From Gari tellinella (Eukaryota > Mollusca > Bivalvia > Cardiida > Psammobiidae), in contig OV277857.1 in the NCBI GenBank assembly GCA_922989275.2, positions 3,472,001 to 3,536,000 of the forward strand: a stretch of 64,000 nt of DNA, written 5' to 3'. Position 1 is the first letter of the stretch. Every line of letters starts with the position of its first letter. A model generated the notes under the pieces. It had not been told where the DNA came from and made no database searches. It saw only the letters and a list, made by a program, of their open reading frames with translations. Of the stretch, positions 42,325 through 52,556 are shown one piece after another. The position numbers and the translations under genes were made by a program.

Positions 42325-43198
42325 CAGTGATGCTCACTTATAACGAAATTCAGGGGACCTTGCAAATTAGTTCGTCTTATCCAAATTTTGTCTTATCCAA
42401 ACAAAGAAATTTCTTTGTGAATGGTTTGCATATAAAGAAATTTTTACTCATCATACTTTTAGTACAGAATGCATTAGAAAGAAGAAAGATAGTAAAAGGC
42501 ATAGATATTAAATCTTTTTTTTTACTTGTACCAAATAGAATAAATGATAACAAAATAAGATTGGCTATGACATAAGAAATGCCATATTTCTTCTTGAACA
42601 TTTAGCCTGTTCCCCGTTTTGTATTAATAGAAAACTCAACCTATTATGAATATTTAATAATTAAACTTTATTAATATAAAACAGTTTATTTATATAGATA
42701 TTATTCTACTATGTTGATATAGCATCAGTGGTTGTTATCTTTTTGCAGAATAAGGATGTCAAACAGCTAGAAGGCCGATCAGACACCCAATTATTAAGCA
42801 TCTGATCTGGATCCAAACAAATAATGTGCCCAGTAAACTAATTATTTCCAGTTGTTTGAATATCCTATCAATAGCATATACACAACATGTTGGTTAGGTA
42901 ATGTTTTGTTATCAGAGGTGATGAGCAGCTAAGCAATTAAGTACTGTCACCTTTGTAAGCCACTAACTTGTCAAACTGTGATAATGACCTGCATGTTGTA
43001 TTAACAGAACCATTTTACAGGTAGGGACCTAAAAATCATGTTGTCTTATCCAGTTTTTCGTTATATCCAGTTACTATTATTCATCTTAAGCAAGCATGAG
43101 GCCATTGAAATAAAGAAGGAAGCAGTCGGGGAATTATTTTTATGTTGTATTAAGCAGTTTTTCATCTTATCCAAGTTCGTTATAAGTGAGCATCACTG
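42325..43198. mobile_element. Family L: 0.87-kb TA MITE
   Basis: CAGTGATGCTCACTTATAACG and its exact inverse, flanked by TA. Subterminal copies of CTTATCCAA-like motifs occur near both ends. It carries two mutually overlapping chance ORFs and a decayed hairpin near 42770. No transposase. Confidence 0.88.
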
Positions 43199-43514
43199 TA
43201 TTTCGTGCTAAGATGCAAGGATACTTTGCTTTCGATTTTGATCCAAACTGATTTTTATAAGTTTATAAAATTTGTTTCCTACATTTCCAAGAGTTCTATG
43301 CTGCCTATTTATTGGTTTGATTTTCCAGAAGAAAATTTCTATGATATAAACCAGGGTATGTGCAATAATTAGTTCCTGATAAGAGGGTGTGGACTTAAAA
43401 GTTCCAATATTTTTTAATTGAACTTTATTCTAATTTTTCAAATTTATGTCTCCATCGAATCCTGTGCTGTGTAAGCAGATTTTTAATGAGTATACATAAT
43501 ATCAGGTTTGATAG

Positions 43515-43580
43515 ATAGCCTGTTTCTAGATTTGAAGATATGTGACCACTTGAAGCAGGTTGGAAGTAAAGCAGAATTTG
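43515..43580 (+). mobile_element. Family A fragment
   Basis: ATAGCCTGTTTCTAGATTTG to GGTTGGAAGTAAAGCAGAA, a left part of A without TTAA. Confidence 0.65.
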
Positions 43581-43687
43581 ATTTCCTTTATTTTTTTGCC
43601 AATGTTGTAGTTCAGATGAGAGATGTTCATAGTGGGCGGAGTTTAATATATGAATATTCAGCATAGGAAGGGAAAAAAAGGGTTAAA

Positions 43688-43862
43688 CAGAGCCCCAGAT
43701 AAGAGGGAGTAAACTGAACAAACCCAACTATTTCTCACTCATTTGAGCACCAAAACCTATGGTGTTATTACTCATTAGAATCGTCTCTTTGAATAGTGAC
43801 ACCATAGGGTTTAATCCAGGAATAAAGATTTTAGATTTTGAAATACCCCCCTTATCTGCTTC
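43688..43862. mobile_element. Family F MITE, right end truncated, core deleted
   Basis: CAGAGCCCCAGATAAGAGGG to CCCCCTTATCTG. The second hairpin arm is partly gone (GTCTCTTTGAATAGTGACACC). Confidence 0.75.
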
Positions 43863-44009
43863 GTTTCCAACATTAATTATATTAATATGATTTGACTTGT
43901 ATATATGAATATATAGGTTCTTTTAAGGATTGACTAGAATATTTAATAGCTCTATAGATAAGAGAAATATTGTGGGAAATTTCATATCATATATATGTTA
44001 ATCTGGTTT

Positions 44010-44223
44010 CATCCCATTTTCTCCATAGATTTGCCTTTTTAAGCCTTTGATTTATTCCTCCACTGAATACGATAGTTTCACTTAAAATGTATAATGTCAT
44101 GAATATGCACCATAAGAAATATCTTCTATATCCTAGAAGAATCTGATGGTAGCTTAAAGCAAGCTGAAAGTAAAGCAGAATGTGCCATAAGGCACATTCT
44201 GCTTTACTTTCAACCTGCTTTAA
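44010..44223 (-). mobile_element. Family A MITE, right end missing
   Basis: TCCCATTTTCTCCATAGATT, then the hairpin with apex GTGCCATAAGGCAC, ending at CCTGCTTTAA, where the next A copy starts. Confidence 0.8.
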
Positions 44224-44473
44224 CCCATTACCCCATAGCCTGTTTCTAGTATTGAAAATAGGTGATCACTTGAAACAGGCTGAAAGTATTAAAGCAAAAT
44301 GCACCTTAAGGCACATTCTGCTTTACTTTCAGCCTGTTTTAAGCCACAAACCAATAGGATATAGAAAATATTTCTTATTGTACATATTCATGACTATATA
44401 AAGTGGATCTATTTCCTCAGTGGAGTAATAATTCAAAGGCGTAAAAAGGTGTATTTATGGGGTAATGGGTTAA
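44220..44473 (+). mobile_element. Family A MITE inserted at the hairpin TTAA of another A
   Basis: TTAACCCATTACCCCATAGC to ATGGGGTAATGGGTTAA. The left TTAA is the CTTTAA at the base of the previous copy's hairpin. Confidence 0.9.
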
Positions 44474-44618
44474 GTGACCATCTCCTAGGATTTAGAAAAT
44501 ATTTCTGATATGGTACATACATGTTCATGGCTGTACTAAAATGAGCTATTTTCTTCAGTGGAGGAATAAATTAAATGAGATAATTAAAAGGGGCTTCAAT
44601 AGGGTTGAAGGGATAAAG
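44470..44618 (+). mobile_element. Family A right half in tandem
   Basis: TTAAGTGACCATCTCCTAGG to GGGTTGAAGGGATAA, the third A segment in a row. Confidence 0.75.
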
Positions 44619-44673
44619 GTCTGTTTCCTAGCAGCATGATTGATATTTTCCGACGAGACTGTAAATGAAAGTA

Positions 44674-45003
44674 CAGCGCTCCCTCTCTACAACGACACCC
44701 AATGGGAGACACATATTGTGTGCGTTGTTCGGAGGGAGTCGTTATAGGGAGGGAACTTGTTAAACATTTGCAAACAGCTTGAATCCAGATCAGACGCCGC
44801 GTAAAGCGGCGTCTGATCTGGATTCAAGCAGTTTGTCATTTGTCATTATGTTGTTTCCTGTCAAAATGTCATTCATGTAAGAAAAACAGCAGACAACAAT
44901 TTTAAGTAGACAATGATGCATCAGTGCAAGCATAAAACATAATTTTCTTGGGAACAGCGGCGAATGTCGTTGTAAGGAGGGCCGTTGTAGAGAGGGAACG
45001 CTG
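44674..45003. mobile_element. Family N: TA MITE with a nested hairpin
   Basis: CAGCGCTCCCTCTCTACAACG and inverse (GTTGTAGAGAGGGAACGCTG), flanked by TA, with further GGGAGTCGTTATAGGGAGGG inside. The interior (about 44758-44937) is a D-like palindrome GAATCCAGATCAGACGCCGC. Confidence 0.87.
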
Positions 45004-45480
45004 TATAATGAGCTTGTGTGGTGTTTTTATTATGAAGTGATTAGATGTATTATTGGCATAAAGTCCTGTAGCTACAAAGATTCACATGTTTAAATGTGTG
45101 AAGACGACTCCCGTCATTTGAGTAGTCACATTGCAAGCAATGAGGGTTGTTAACCAAACGACTGAACATCATTTCTAGTAAATACTCTGTCAGGCAAAGT
45201 ACTGTCATGACGTGTGTAATAAGATATCGTCAATGAAATAGCTACGTGAAAACTTACTACAGTATTGTGTGGATAGCAAAAAAGATTGAGTTTTATACGC
45301 TAAAGTTATCCTGGGAATATTTACTGTGAGACTTAAAATTTTAAAATTTTTTATTTGTCTTGTTTAAGATTTTTATGTTCAGATTTAAATACAATCACTG
45401 TTACCCAGGTGGGGATACGTAGTATGAAATTATTTTTTTTACGTAATTTTTTTTTTTTTAAATTTCTGGACGTCAACATT
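45004..45480. other. Intron, no recognised feature
   Basis: AT-rich with T-runs near 45430-45460. No repeat family or exon. Confidence 0.4.
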
Positions 45481-45716
45481 TTAACCCTTTATTCAATAAC
45501 CTGTTTCTAGTTTTGAAGACTTTGACCACTTAAAGCAGGTTGAAAGTAAAGCAGAATGTGCCTTAAGGCACATTCTGCTTTTTCTTTCAACCTACTTTAA
45601 GCTATTATCTAGCTGCTAGGATTTAGAAAATATTTCTTATAGTAAGTTTTCTTGACTTTAGAAAATGGAACTATTTTCTCCAGTGGAGGAATGAATTTAG
45701 TAGGAGGAAGAGTTAA
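45481..45716 (+). mobile_element. Family A MITE
   Basis: TTAACCCTTTATTCAATAACC to AGTAGGAGGAAGAGTTAA. Hairpin apex GTGCCTTAAGGCAC. Confidence 0.82.
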
Positions 45717-45915
45717 CCCTTGGTATGCTGACTTTACAAATTGACTGATAGATAACGAGTTTACATTGAATCTCAAAGGGTTTGTTTTTCAGAATATTTA
45801 GTATAATGACTAACAAGGTAGACCCAGATCTGAGGGCTCCTTCAGGAACCCTCTGGTCTGGGTCTATACTGTTTGCAAATGATGAATTATTATAGCGTAA
45901 AGGTAGGGTATTAAC
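45713..45915 (+). mobile_element. Family C MITE, diverged, abutting an A copy
   Basis: TTAACCCTTGGTATGCTGAC, palindrome ATCTGAGGGCTCCTTCAGG. Right end decayed. Left TTAA shared with the A copy. Confidence 0.65.
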
Positions 45916-46009
45916 CCATTAGCTAGATATATGTGACAACCTTTTTATGTGAAGGGGTTTGCAAGATCATAAATAGCTACTTCTAAGCTGCCTGTATGGA
46001 TTTGCTAGA

Positions 46010-46410
46010 TATATGAGTTGGTATCATGAAATGTGGATTTATTAGATATGTGAAACTGCATTTACTGATGGATTTGCTAGATATGTGTGACTCTATTTAC
46101 TTAAAAATGGATTAGGTACACATGACCCCATTTGCTAATGGGTTTGCTAGAGATATGTGACCTCATTTGATTATGAATGGATTTGCTAGATACATATGAC
46201 TCCTTTTGCTTATGGATTTGCTAGATACATATGACTACATTTGCTTATGGATTGCTAGATACATGTGACCCCATTTGCTTATTGATTTGCTAGATACATT
46301 TGACCCCATTCGCTTATGGATTTGCTAAATACACGTGACCCCATCTGCTTATGGATTTGTTCGATATATGTGACCCATGTTGATTATGGATTTGTTAGAT
46401 ATAATTATGT
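46010..46410 (+). repeat. Degenerate minisatellite, about 11 units of about 35 bp
   Basis: Units read about GGATTTGCTAGATACATATG and ACCCCATTTGCTTAT. Single-base and short indels separate units. Confidence 0.92.
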
Positions 46411-46869
46411 GTCTCACGTGCAAAATAATAGATTTGCAGTATAATGGTTCCCGTGCTTATGCATAACAGTTTATTTAATCTTCCCAGCACATACATATGT
46501 GACATGAGGAATGAACAGACAAAAAGTTATTAAAAATATCAAATTATACATGTACCATATATAAGATACCACCATGGTGGACAGATTTAGTTGATTTATC
46601 TGACTATCATTATTGCATGGAATTATTAGGTTAATAATGACCTGACTACGACCAGTTGCTTCACATGGTTATTAAGTGACCAGTTGGTTTTTCATAGAGA
46701 CTTGCTAGATATGTGTGACATGTAGCAAATGTTGCTGGACTAATTATGTAATCACTAATTGGTTGATTTGTTAGGTCAATGTAGCTGACATGATGAATGT
46801 GTGGATCGATTAATTATCATTGATTCAGGTATTGAAGCTGTCCACCATAGAATGGTATTAGCTGACCTG
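46411..46869. other. Intron, no clear feature
   Basis: Isolated CTAGATATGTGTGACATG near 46708 looks like a stray minisatellite unit. Otherwise nothing. Confidence 0.4.
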
Positions 46870-47092
46870 TTAATTTTGCAAACAGTGTAGACCCAGATCA
46901 GAGGGCTCCTGTAGGAGCCCTTTGATCTGGGTCTGCATTGTTTGCCATTAATTCAAACCAGTATTAAAATTTAATCAAACTACCCAGAATGCCAAATAGA
47001 CTGGTTCATGCTTTGGTATCTAAAAAGATCCACAAGGGAACCTAATAACACACACAAGAATTACTTAGTATTGAAAGAGTTAGAATGCCTTT
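46870..47092. mobile_element. Family H MITE
   Basis: TTAATTTTGCAAACAGTGTAG, palindrome GATCAGAGGGCTCCTGTAGG, right side AGACTGGTTCATGCTTTGG to TATTGAAAGAGTTAG. The left terminal block is missing. Confidence 0.8.
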
Positions 47093-47195
47093 ACCTAATC
47101 CTTCATATTACTCAGCACCGCAAATAAATATTCATTGATGTTGTTGAATACAACTTACACCTTAAACTATGATGCAAATAAATCAGAAACCTCAT

Positions 47196-47448
47196 TTAAC
47201 CCTTTCCCACATAGCATATCTCTAAGTATTGAATGTAGGTGTCCACTTAAAACAGGTTGAAAGTAAAGCAGAATGCGCTTTAAGCGCATTCTGCTTTACT
47301 TTCAGCCTGCTTTAAGCTATCATCTGCTAGAATATAGAAAATATTTTGTGTTAATACATATTTATGAATGTATAAATTGGAACTATTGTCTTCAGGGCAA
47401 GAATAAACTGAATGCGCTAAAAGGCGCTTCTATGTGGGAAAGGGTTAA
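47196..47448 (+). mobile_element. Family A MITE
   Basis: TTAACCCTTTCCCACATAGC to ATGTGGGAAAGGGTTAA. Same subfamily as 41298 (ACATAGC left end, GCGCTTTAAGCGC apex). Confidence 0.9.
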
Positions 47449-47589
47449 AGCTCCTATATAAAGAGCTTATTGCTAAACCTGTATCTTGATTTAGGAAGTC
47501 ACCTGCCTTTTAAAACACAGTCACTCGGATATTGGTGATTTGCAATTTTTGTTATGGTGAAATGGTTAAGCGACCATGTAGTAGCAGAC

Positions 47590-47836
47590 CTATATACTCC
47601 ATAGGCTGTATTTCTAGTTTTGAAAGCAGGTGATCACTTAAAGCAAGTTGAAAGTAAAGCAGAATGTGCATTCTGGCACATTCTGCCTTACATTCATCCT
47701 GCTTTAAACTACCTACTGCTAGGACAAAAACATTTCTTTTGAAACATATTCATGACGGCATAAATTGGAACTATTTTCTGTAGTGGAGGAATAAATTAAA
47801 GGCATAAAAAGGTGTATTTATAGGATAATGGGTTAA
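47590..47836 (+). mobile_element. Family A MITE, left end decayed
   Basis: ATATACTCCATAGGCTGTATT to ATAGGATAATGGGTTAA. Confidence 0.78.
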
Positions 47837-48018
47837 ACAGTTCAATGTAAAGAGAGAACCATTACCAGCTACATGTGAAATCTGTATGGATTGTTATACA
47901 AGGAACTGGAAGAACTATCGATAAACAAAACAAAATATTTGTCTCAATCATGACTACAAAACAAATGGCACGTGCATGTGACACGAGTGATTAATCTGTC
48001 TATTCATCCTGGAATTCA

Positions 48019-48269
48019 TTAACTCTTTCCTCCCTGAAACTTAAAGATGGATAATGCCAGTTCCCAATTTAGTCTAATCCATTTTAACCATTTAGGGTTG
48101 TTTTCAACAATATATTGTAAAATGACAAATAGTGATGACCCAGATCAGAGGGCTCCGTTAGGAGCCCTCTGATCTGGATCTTCACTGTTTGCATAGGACA
48201 TGTGCACTCTTCTCAGGTACTTCAATTGCAAATGACGCATATTTGCGTGACTAGGGTTCAAAGGGCTAA
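48019..48269 (-). mobile_element. Family C MITE
   Basis: TTAACTCTTTCCTCCCTG to GGGTTCAAAGGGCTAA. Palindrome GATCAGAGGGCTCCGTTAGG is perfect. Confidence 0.9.
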
Positions 48270-48303
48270 CCCTCTTCCGGGCAGTCACAATTTGTCTGGT
48301 ATA

Positions 48304-48927
48304 TTAACCCATTACCCCATAAATACTACCTTTTACTCCTCTTAATTTATTCTTCCACTGAAGAAAATAGTTCCATTTTATACAGCCATGGATATGTATC
48401 ATAAGAAATATTTGCTATATCCTAGCAGATGATATATCCTAGCAGATGATAGCTTAATTTAATTATTCTACCACTGAAGAAAATAGTTCCATTTTATACA
48501 GCCATGGATATGTATCATAAGAAATATTTGCTATATCCTAGCAGATGATATATCCTAGCAGATGATAGCTTAATTTAATTATTCTACCACTGAAGAAAAT
48601 AGTTTCATTTTATACAGCCATGGATATGTATCATAAGAAATATTTGCTATATCCTAGCAGATGATATATCTTAGCAGATGATAGCTTAATTTAATTATTC
48701 TACCACTGAAGAAAATAGTTTCATCTTATACAGCCATGGATATGTATCATAAGAAATATTTGCTATATCCTTGCAGATGATATATCTTAGCAGATGATAG
48801 CTTTATTTAAAGCAGGCTAAAAGTAAAGCTGAATGCCCCTAAGGGCGCATTCTGCTTTACTTTTAACCAGCTTTAAGTGGTCACCTGTCTTCAAGACTAG
48901 AGACAGGCTATATGGGGTAATGGGTTA
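48304..48927 (-). mobile_element. Family A MITE expanded by a 116-bp tandem repeat
   Basis: TTAACCCATTACCCCATAAA to ATGGGGTAATGGGTTAA, but the subterminal block CCACTGAAGAAAATAGTTCC through CAGATGATAGCTTAATT is present about four times. The marker AGCTT recurs at 48451, 48567, 48683 and 48799, exactly 116 bp apart. Confidence 0.93.
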
Positions 48928-48936
48928 AAACCTGTG

Positions 48937-49290
48937 TTAACCCATTACTCCATGGCCTGTTTCTAGTTTTGCAGAAATGTGACCACTTAAAGCAGGTTGA
49001 ATGTAAACCAGAATACCAAATATCTAAGCTTTGGGATCTATGGTCTTTAAACCCATTACCTCATTTTACGCCTTTAATTCATTTTTCATACATGTAGTTT
49101 GTTTTCGATATTGAAGGCTGATGGTTGCTTATAATTACAGAAGGCTGAAAGTAAAAGAGCATTCTGCTTTACTTTCAGCCTGCTTTAAGCTACCATCTAC
49201 TAGGATATAGAAAAAAATTATTATGGTTCATATTAATGACTTTATAAAGTACAAGTAATTTAAGATGTATTTATGTGGTAATTAGTTTTA
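48937..49290 (+). mobile_element. Two broken family A copies
   Basis: TTAACCCATTACTCCATGG to GTTGAATGTAAACCAGAA is a truncated left half. A second copy follows from TTAAACCCATTACCTCATTT with one hairpin arm and right block GATATAGAAAAAAATTATTA, ending TATGTGGTAATTAGTTT. Confidence 0.65.
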
Positions 49291-49599
49291 TTAGCGTCCA
49301 ATTAATAATAAGGCATATGTGGATCTCAAAAGAAGATATTATTTATTGCAGGGAAAAGTTATGGAGAAAGCCCCATAAGCATAAAGTTTTCACAGTATTT
49401 TCAATACTAGAAACAGGCTATTGGGTAAAGAATTAAAGCAGTACCAGTGTTTTAAAATTGAAACAATCTATTCAGGAAAATGTTTATTCCCAGAATTCCC
49501 TGTTTTGTCTCGGGGACTGTCATTGTTTGACAGACTCGGCATCCAAGGAGTCAATTACAGATCCATCACTGTGACATACCCCACTGGGATTTAGCTCTT

Positions 49600-49796
49600 T
49601 CAACATAAAAGTCTAAATTATTATTTATTTCTTCATCTAATCCTGTCTTGTGACATCTCTTTGGAATCGTCTTTTCAAGACGATTCCAAAGAGATGTCAC
49701 AAGACAGAATTAGATGGAGAAATCAGGTATTGGATGTATGTCTAAGTTCTGACTTATGACCGTTTTTGTAGTACAACGTTTCATAAAATGGGCCCC
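49600..49796. mobile_element. Family P MITE, one end missing
   Basis: The palindrome GTGACATCTCTTTGGAATCG with apex TCTTTTCAAGACGA, then CAACGTTTCATAAAATGGGCC at the right. The left GGGCCCGTTTCATAAA end is absent. Full copy at 57321. Confidence 0.78.
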
Positions 49797-49802
49797 TGGG
49801 AT

Positions 49803-50015
49803 TTAATTCTTTCAACACAATGTACCTATTTAAAAAATACTCATTATATTTACAAACAGTGTAGACCCAGATCAGGGTCTGCACTGTTTCCTAATTAAGA
49901 GTAGTATATTCATTATAATATCCATAATTCCAAGTAGACTGGTTCATGTTTTGGTAACTATAAAGATCCACAAGAGCCCTTTATGATCTACAAGAATTAT
50001 TTAGTGTTGAATGAG
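49803..50015. mobile_element. Family H MITE, palindrome reduced
   Basis: TTAATTCTTTCAACACAATG, TACAAACAGTGTAGACCCAG, right side AGACTGGTTCATGTTTTGG to GTGTTGAATGAGTTTA. Confidence 0.78.
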
Positions 50016-50016
50016 T

Positions 50017-50262
50017 TTACCAATTACCCAATAGCCTGTTTCTAATTTTGTAGATAGGTGACCACTTAAAGCAGGTTGAAAGTAAAGCAGAATATATTAA
50101 TATGCCTTAAGGCGCATTCTGCTTTCCTTTAAGCCTGCTCTAAGTTTAAACATATTTATTTTCAGACATATACCAATATACACATATGATGTGAAACTAT
50201 TTCCTTCAGTGGAGGAATAATTTAAAGTGTAAAAGGGTGTATCTTATTGGGAAATGGGTTAA
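50017..50262 (+). mobile_element. Family A MITE
   Basis: TTACCAATTACCCAATAGCC to TTGGGAAATGGGTTAA. A small insertion (ATATTAATATG) lies in the hairpin. Confidence 0.8.
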
Positions 50263-50308
50263 AAAAATTAAGGTAGTTTCGTCACTCTTGTTCTATGATC
50301 ATAGTTGT

Positions 50309-50375
50309 TTAACCCAATGCCCTATAATTATCCTGTTTCTAGTTTTGAAGGCAGCTAGGTGACCACATTTTCTTC
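50309..50375 (+). mobile_element. Family A left-end fragment 36 bp before exon 3
   Basis: TTAACCCAATGCCCTATAAT to GCTAGGTGACCACATTTTC, only the first quarter of A. Confidence 0.7.
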
Positions 50376-50410
50376 CGTTGTTTAATGTAACTTTATTTGT
50401 GTATTTACAG

Positions 50411-50517
50411 GATTATTACATTGATTGGCTATGAGCCTGATGAGCTAATTGGGAAAACAGCCTACCACTTCCACAATCCATTAGACGCTCCAAAAGTCAG
50501 TGACTGTCACCAAAACT
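50411..50517 (+). CDS. bHLH-PAS transcription factor, exon 3 of 4 seen (PAS-B middle)
   Basis: A 107-bp exon, acceptor GTGTATTTACAG and donor GTAAGT. The first G completes Arg from exon 2. It then reads IITLIGYEPDELIGKTAYHF and HNPLDAPKVSDCHQN, ending with one base of a split codon. GYEPDELIGK is the conserved PAS-B helix segment G-Y-x-P-x-E/D-L-x-G, and the HNPLD part matches the Y/F-H-x-x-D region of HIF and SIM proteins. There is no gap in the alignment to exons 2 and 4, so no exon is missing between them. MITE pieces lie 36 bp upstream and 28 bp downstream, yet both splice sites look normal. Confidence 0.9.
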
Positions 50518-50544
50518 GTAAGTACATGTTTTACAATATCAATG

Positions 50545-50797
50545 TTAACCCTTAACCCTCAACACTTTCCCCCATAAATACACCTTTTAAACCTTTAATT
50601 TATTCATCCTTTGAAGAAAATATATCCAATTTATACAGTCATGAATATTGACCATAAGAAATAGTTTCTATACCTTAGCAGATAGTCGCTTAAAGCAGGC
50701 TGAAAGTAAAGCAGAATGTGCCTAAAGGCACATTCTGCTTTACTTTCAACCTGCTTTAACTGGTCACCTGTTTTCAAAACTAGAGATAATGGGTTAA
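50545..50797 (-). mobile_element. Family A MITE 28 bp after exon 3
   Basis: TTAACCCTTAACCCTCAACAC to GAGATAATGGGTTAA. Hairpin apex GTGCCTAAAGGCAC. Confidence 0.85.
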
Positions 50798-50804
50798 ACA
50801 CATT

Positions 50805-50935
50805 GAATTATAGTGATGAGTATAAAAATCTTTCTTCTTAAGCATATTCATCACTATATAAAAGTTGAACTATTTTCTTCAGTGGAAGAATAAATTAAAG
50901 GCACACAAAGGTTATGTTATGGGGTAATGGGTTAA
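50805..50935 (+). mobile_element. Family A right-half fragment
   Basis: AATCTTTCTTCTTAAGCATA to ATGGGGTAATGGGTTAA. Confidence 0.75.
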
Positions 50936-51180
50936 GTGACTGTTTGGATCTTTACAAAACACAAGATAACTCAGTGTCTGATCTGGATGCAAATACTTAA
51001 TAAATGTGAGTCAAGTCAAAAATCCTCTCAGATAAAAAACTAAATTTCTCAAATAGTGAACATTTTTTCTGTTGGTTTATGCTGAGAAAATAACCACGAT
51101 TAAAAAAAGGCTGAATTTGTAAACAATTGTCTCTGCAAATATAAGCTAAATTTGTAAATACCACTAAACATTAATCCTAC

Positions 51181-51397
51181 ATTACACTCTTTGTTCCCTA
51201 GCAACAGAATCGTGATTATCTGTGCAAACAGTTAGGATCCTGATGAGACGTCGCATAATGCGACGTCTCATCAGGATCCAAACTGTTTGACACTCTGACC
51301 CTGTTTTAAAAAGAAAATTTGAAAATTCTGTTTGAAGAACAATTGCAGACAACAGTATAGTTGCAGACAAAATAATTACCCAGCATGCACAAAGTTA
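51181..51397 (-). mobile_element. Family D MITE
   Basis: ACACTCTTTGTTCCCTAGCAA to CAGCATGCACAAAGTTAA. Palindrome GATGAGACGTCGCATAATGC is perfect, with changes mirrored in both arms relative to other D copies. Confidence 0.83.
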
Positions 51398-51738
51398 AAT
51401 GGCTAATTACAATTACACGGGTGCCATATAACACTTGGAAAACAAGGAAGGTACTGCTTTTGTCGTCATGTACTTGAGACCTATATATAGTAAGAATTGA
51501 GCGGAAATATCTCGGAGGACTAGAATTACTGCGAGTAGACTTGGCTCACACTTCTGTTCTCGTGATTATTCCTAGTCTAGGGTTTGTCACGCCCACATAT
51601 TCTACTACAATTATATTGCCTATGACAGATGTAGCCTAGCAGGAAGAGAGTTTCGTTGTGGAAAGGTGTTTTTGTTAGCATTCATAAATAGTGTGTAGCC
51701 TGCTAGTGGTAAGATTATATTATAAAGTCAAGTTTGTT
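51398..51738. other. Intron, no recognised feature
   Basis: No repeat family or exon signal. Confidence 0.4.
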
Positions 51739-51972
51739 TTAACCCTTTCCCCCATAAAAGCGACTTTTAGCATATTTAATTTATTCCTCCGCTGAAGAAA
51801 ATAGTTCCAGTTTATATCGTCATGAACAATTACCATTACAAATATTTTATATAGCCTAGCAGATTTTAAAGCTTAAAGCAGGCTGAAAGGCACATTCTGC
51901 TTTACTTCCAACCTTCTTTAAGTGGTCACCTGTCTTCAAAACTAGAAACAGGCTATGAGGTAAAGGGGCTAA
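51739..51972 (-). mobile_element. Family A MITE, one hairpin arm deleted
   Basis: TTAACCCTTTCCCCCATAAA to GAGGTAAAGGGGCTAA. Confidence 0.83.
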
Positions 51973-51984
51973 CCTGCATAGCTC

Positions 51985-52114
51985 TATTATGGCATTTGCC
52001 CTTTTAGGCATTTAGTTTGTTCCTCTGCAAAAGAAAATAGTTCCATTTTATAGTCATATATAATATTATGCATCATAAGGAATCTTTTCTATATCTTAGC
52101 AGATGGTATCTTAA
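51985..52114 (-). mobile_element. Family A left-half fragment ending at an H copy
   Basis: ATTATGGCATTTGCCCTTTT to AGCAGATGGTATCTTAA, where H begins at the TTAA that would open the A hairpin. Confidence 0.72.
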
Positions 52115-52313
52115 TCCTTTCAATGCTGTCTTGTGGGTTATTAGAATCCCTTGTGGATCACTTTTGGTTCCCAAAACATGAATCAGTCTACTTTGAATTC
52201 TAAGTAGTTTAAAAATACTGGTCTAAAATAGCTAAAGGAGTCCCTCTGATCTTGATCCTGTTTTCAAATGTAATGAGTATATTTAAACAGCTCCATTGTT
52301 TTGACAGATTTAA
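52111..52313 (-). mobile_element. Family H MITE between two A sequences
   Basis: TTAATCCTTTCAATGCTGTC, AAACATGAATCAGTCTACTTT, a degraded palindrome, to TTGTTTTGACAGATTTAA. Both TTAA sites are shared with neighbouring A sequences. Confidence 0.75.
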
Positions 52314-52556
52314 CCCATTACCCCATAGCATGTTTCTAGTTTTGAAGACAGGTGACCACTTAAAGCAGGTTGAAAGTAAAGCAGAATGCGCCTTAAGCAC
52401 TCTGCTTTATTTTCAGCCTGCTTTAAGCTACCAGCTGCTAGAATATAGAAATTATTTCTAATGTTATATATTCACAACTATAAATTGGAACTATTTTCTT
52501 CAGTGGAAGGATAAATTAGAGACGTAAAAAGGCGTATTTATGGGGTAATGGGTTAA
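52310..52556 (+). mobile_element. Family A MITE
   Basis: TTAACCCATTACCCCATAGC to ATGGGGTAATGGGTTAA. The apex has lost a few bases (GCGCCTTAAGCACT). Confidence 0.88.

Noticed and set aside
42306..42601. Overlapping frames inside family L as a transposase remnant
   Set aside because: They lie on opposite strands of the same AT-rich segment, with no DDE/D-type motif.
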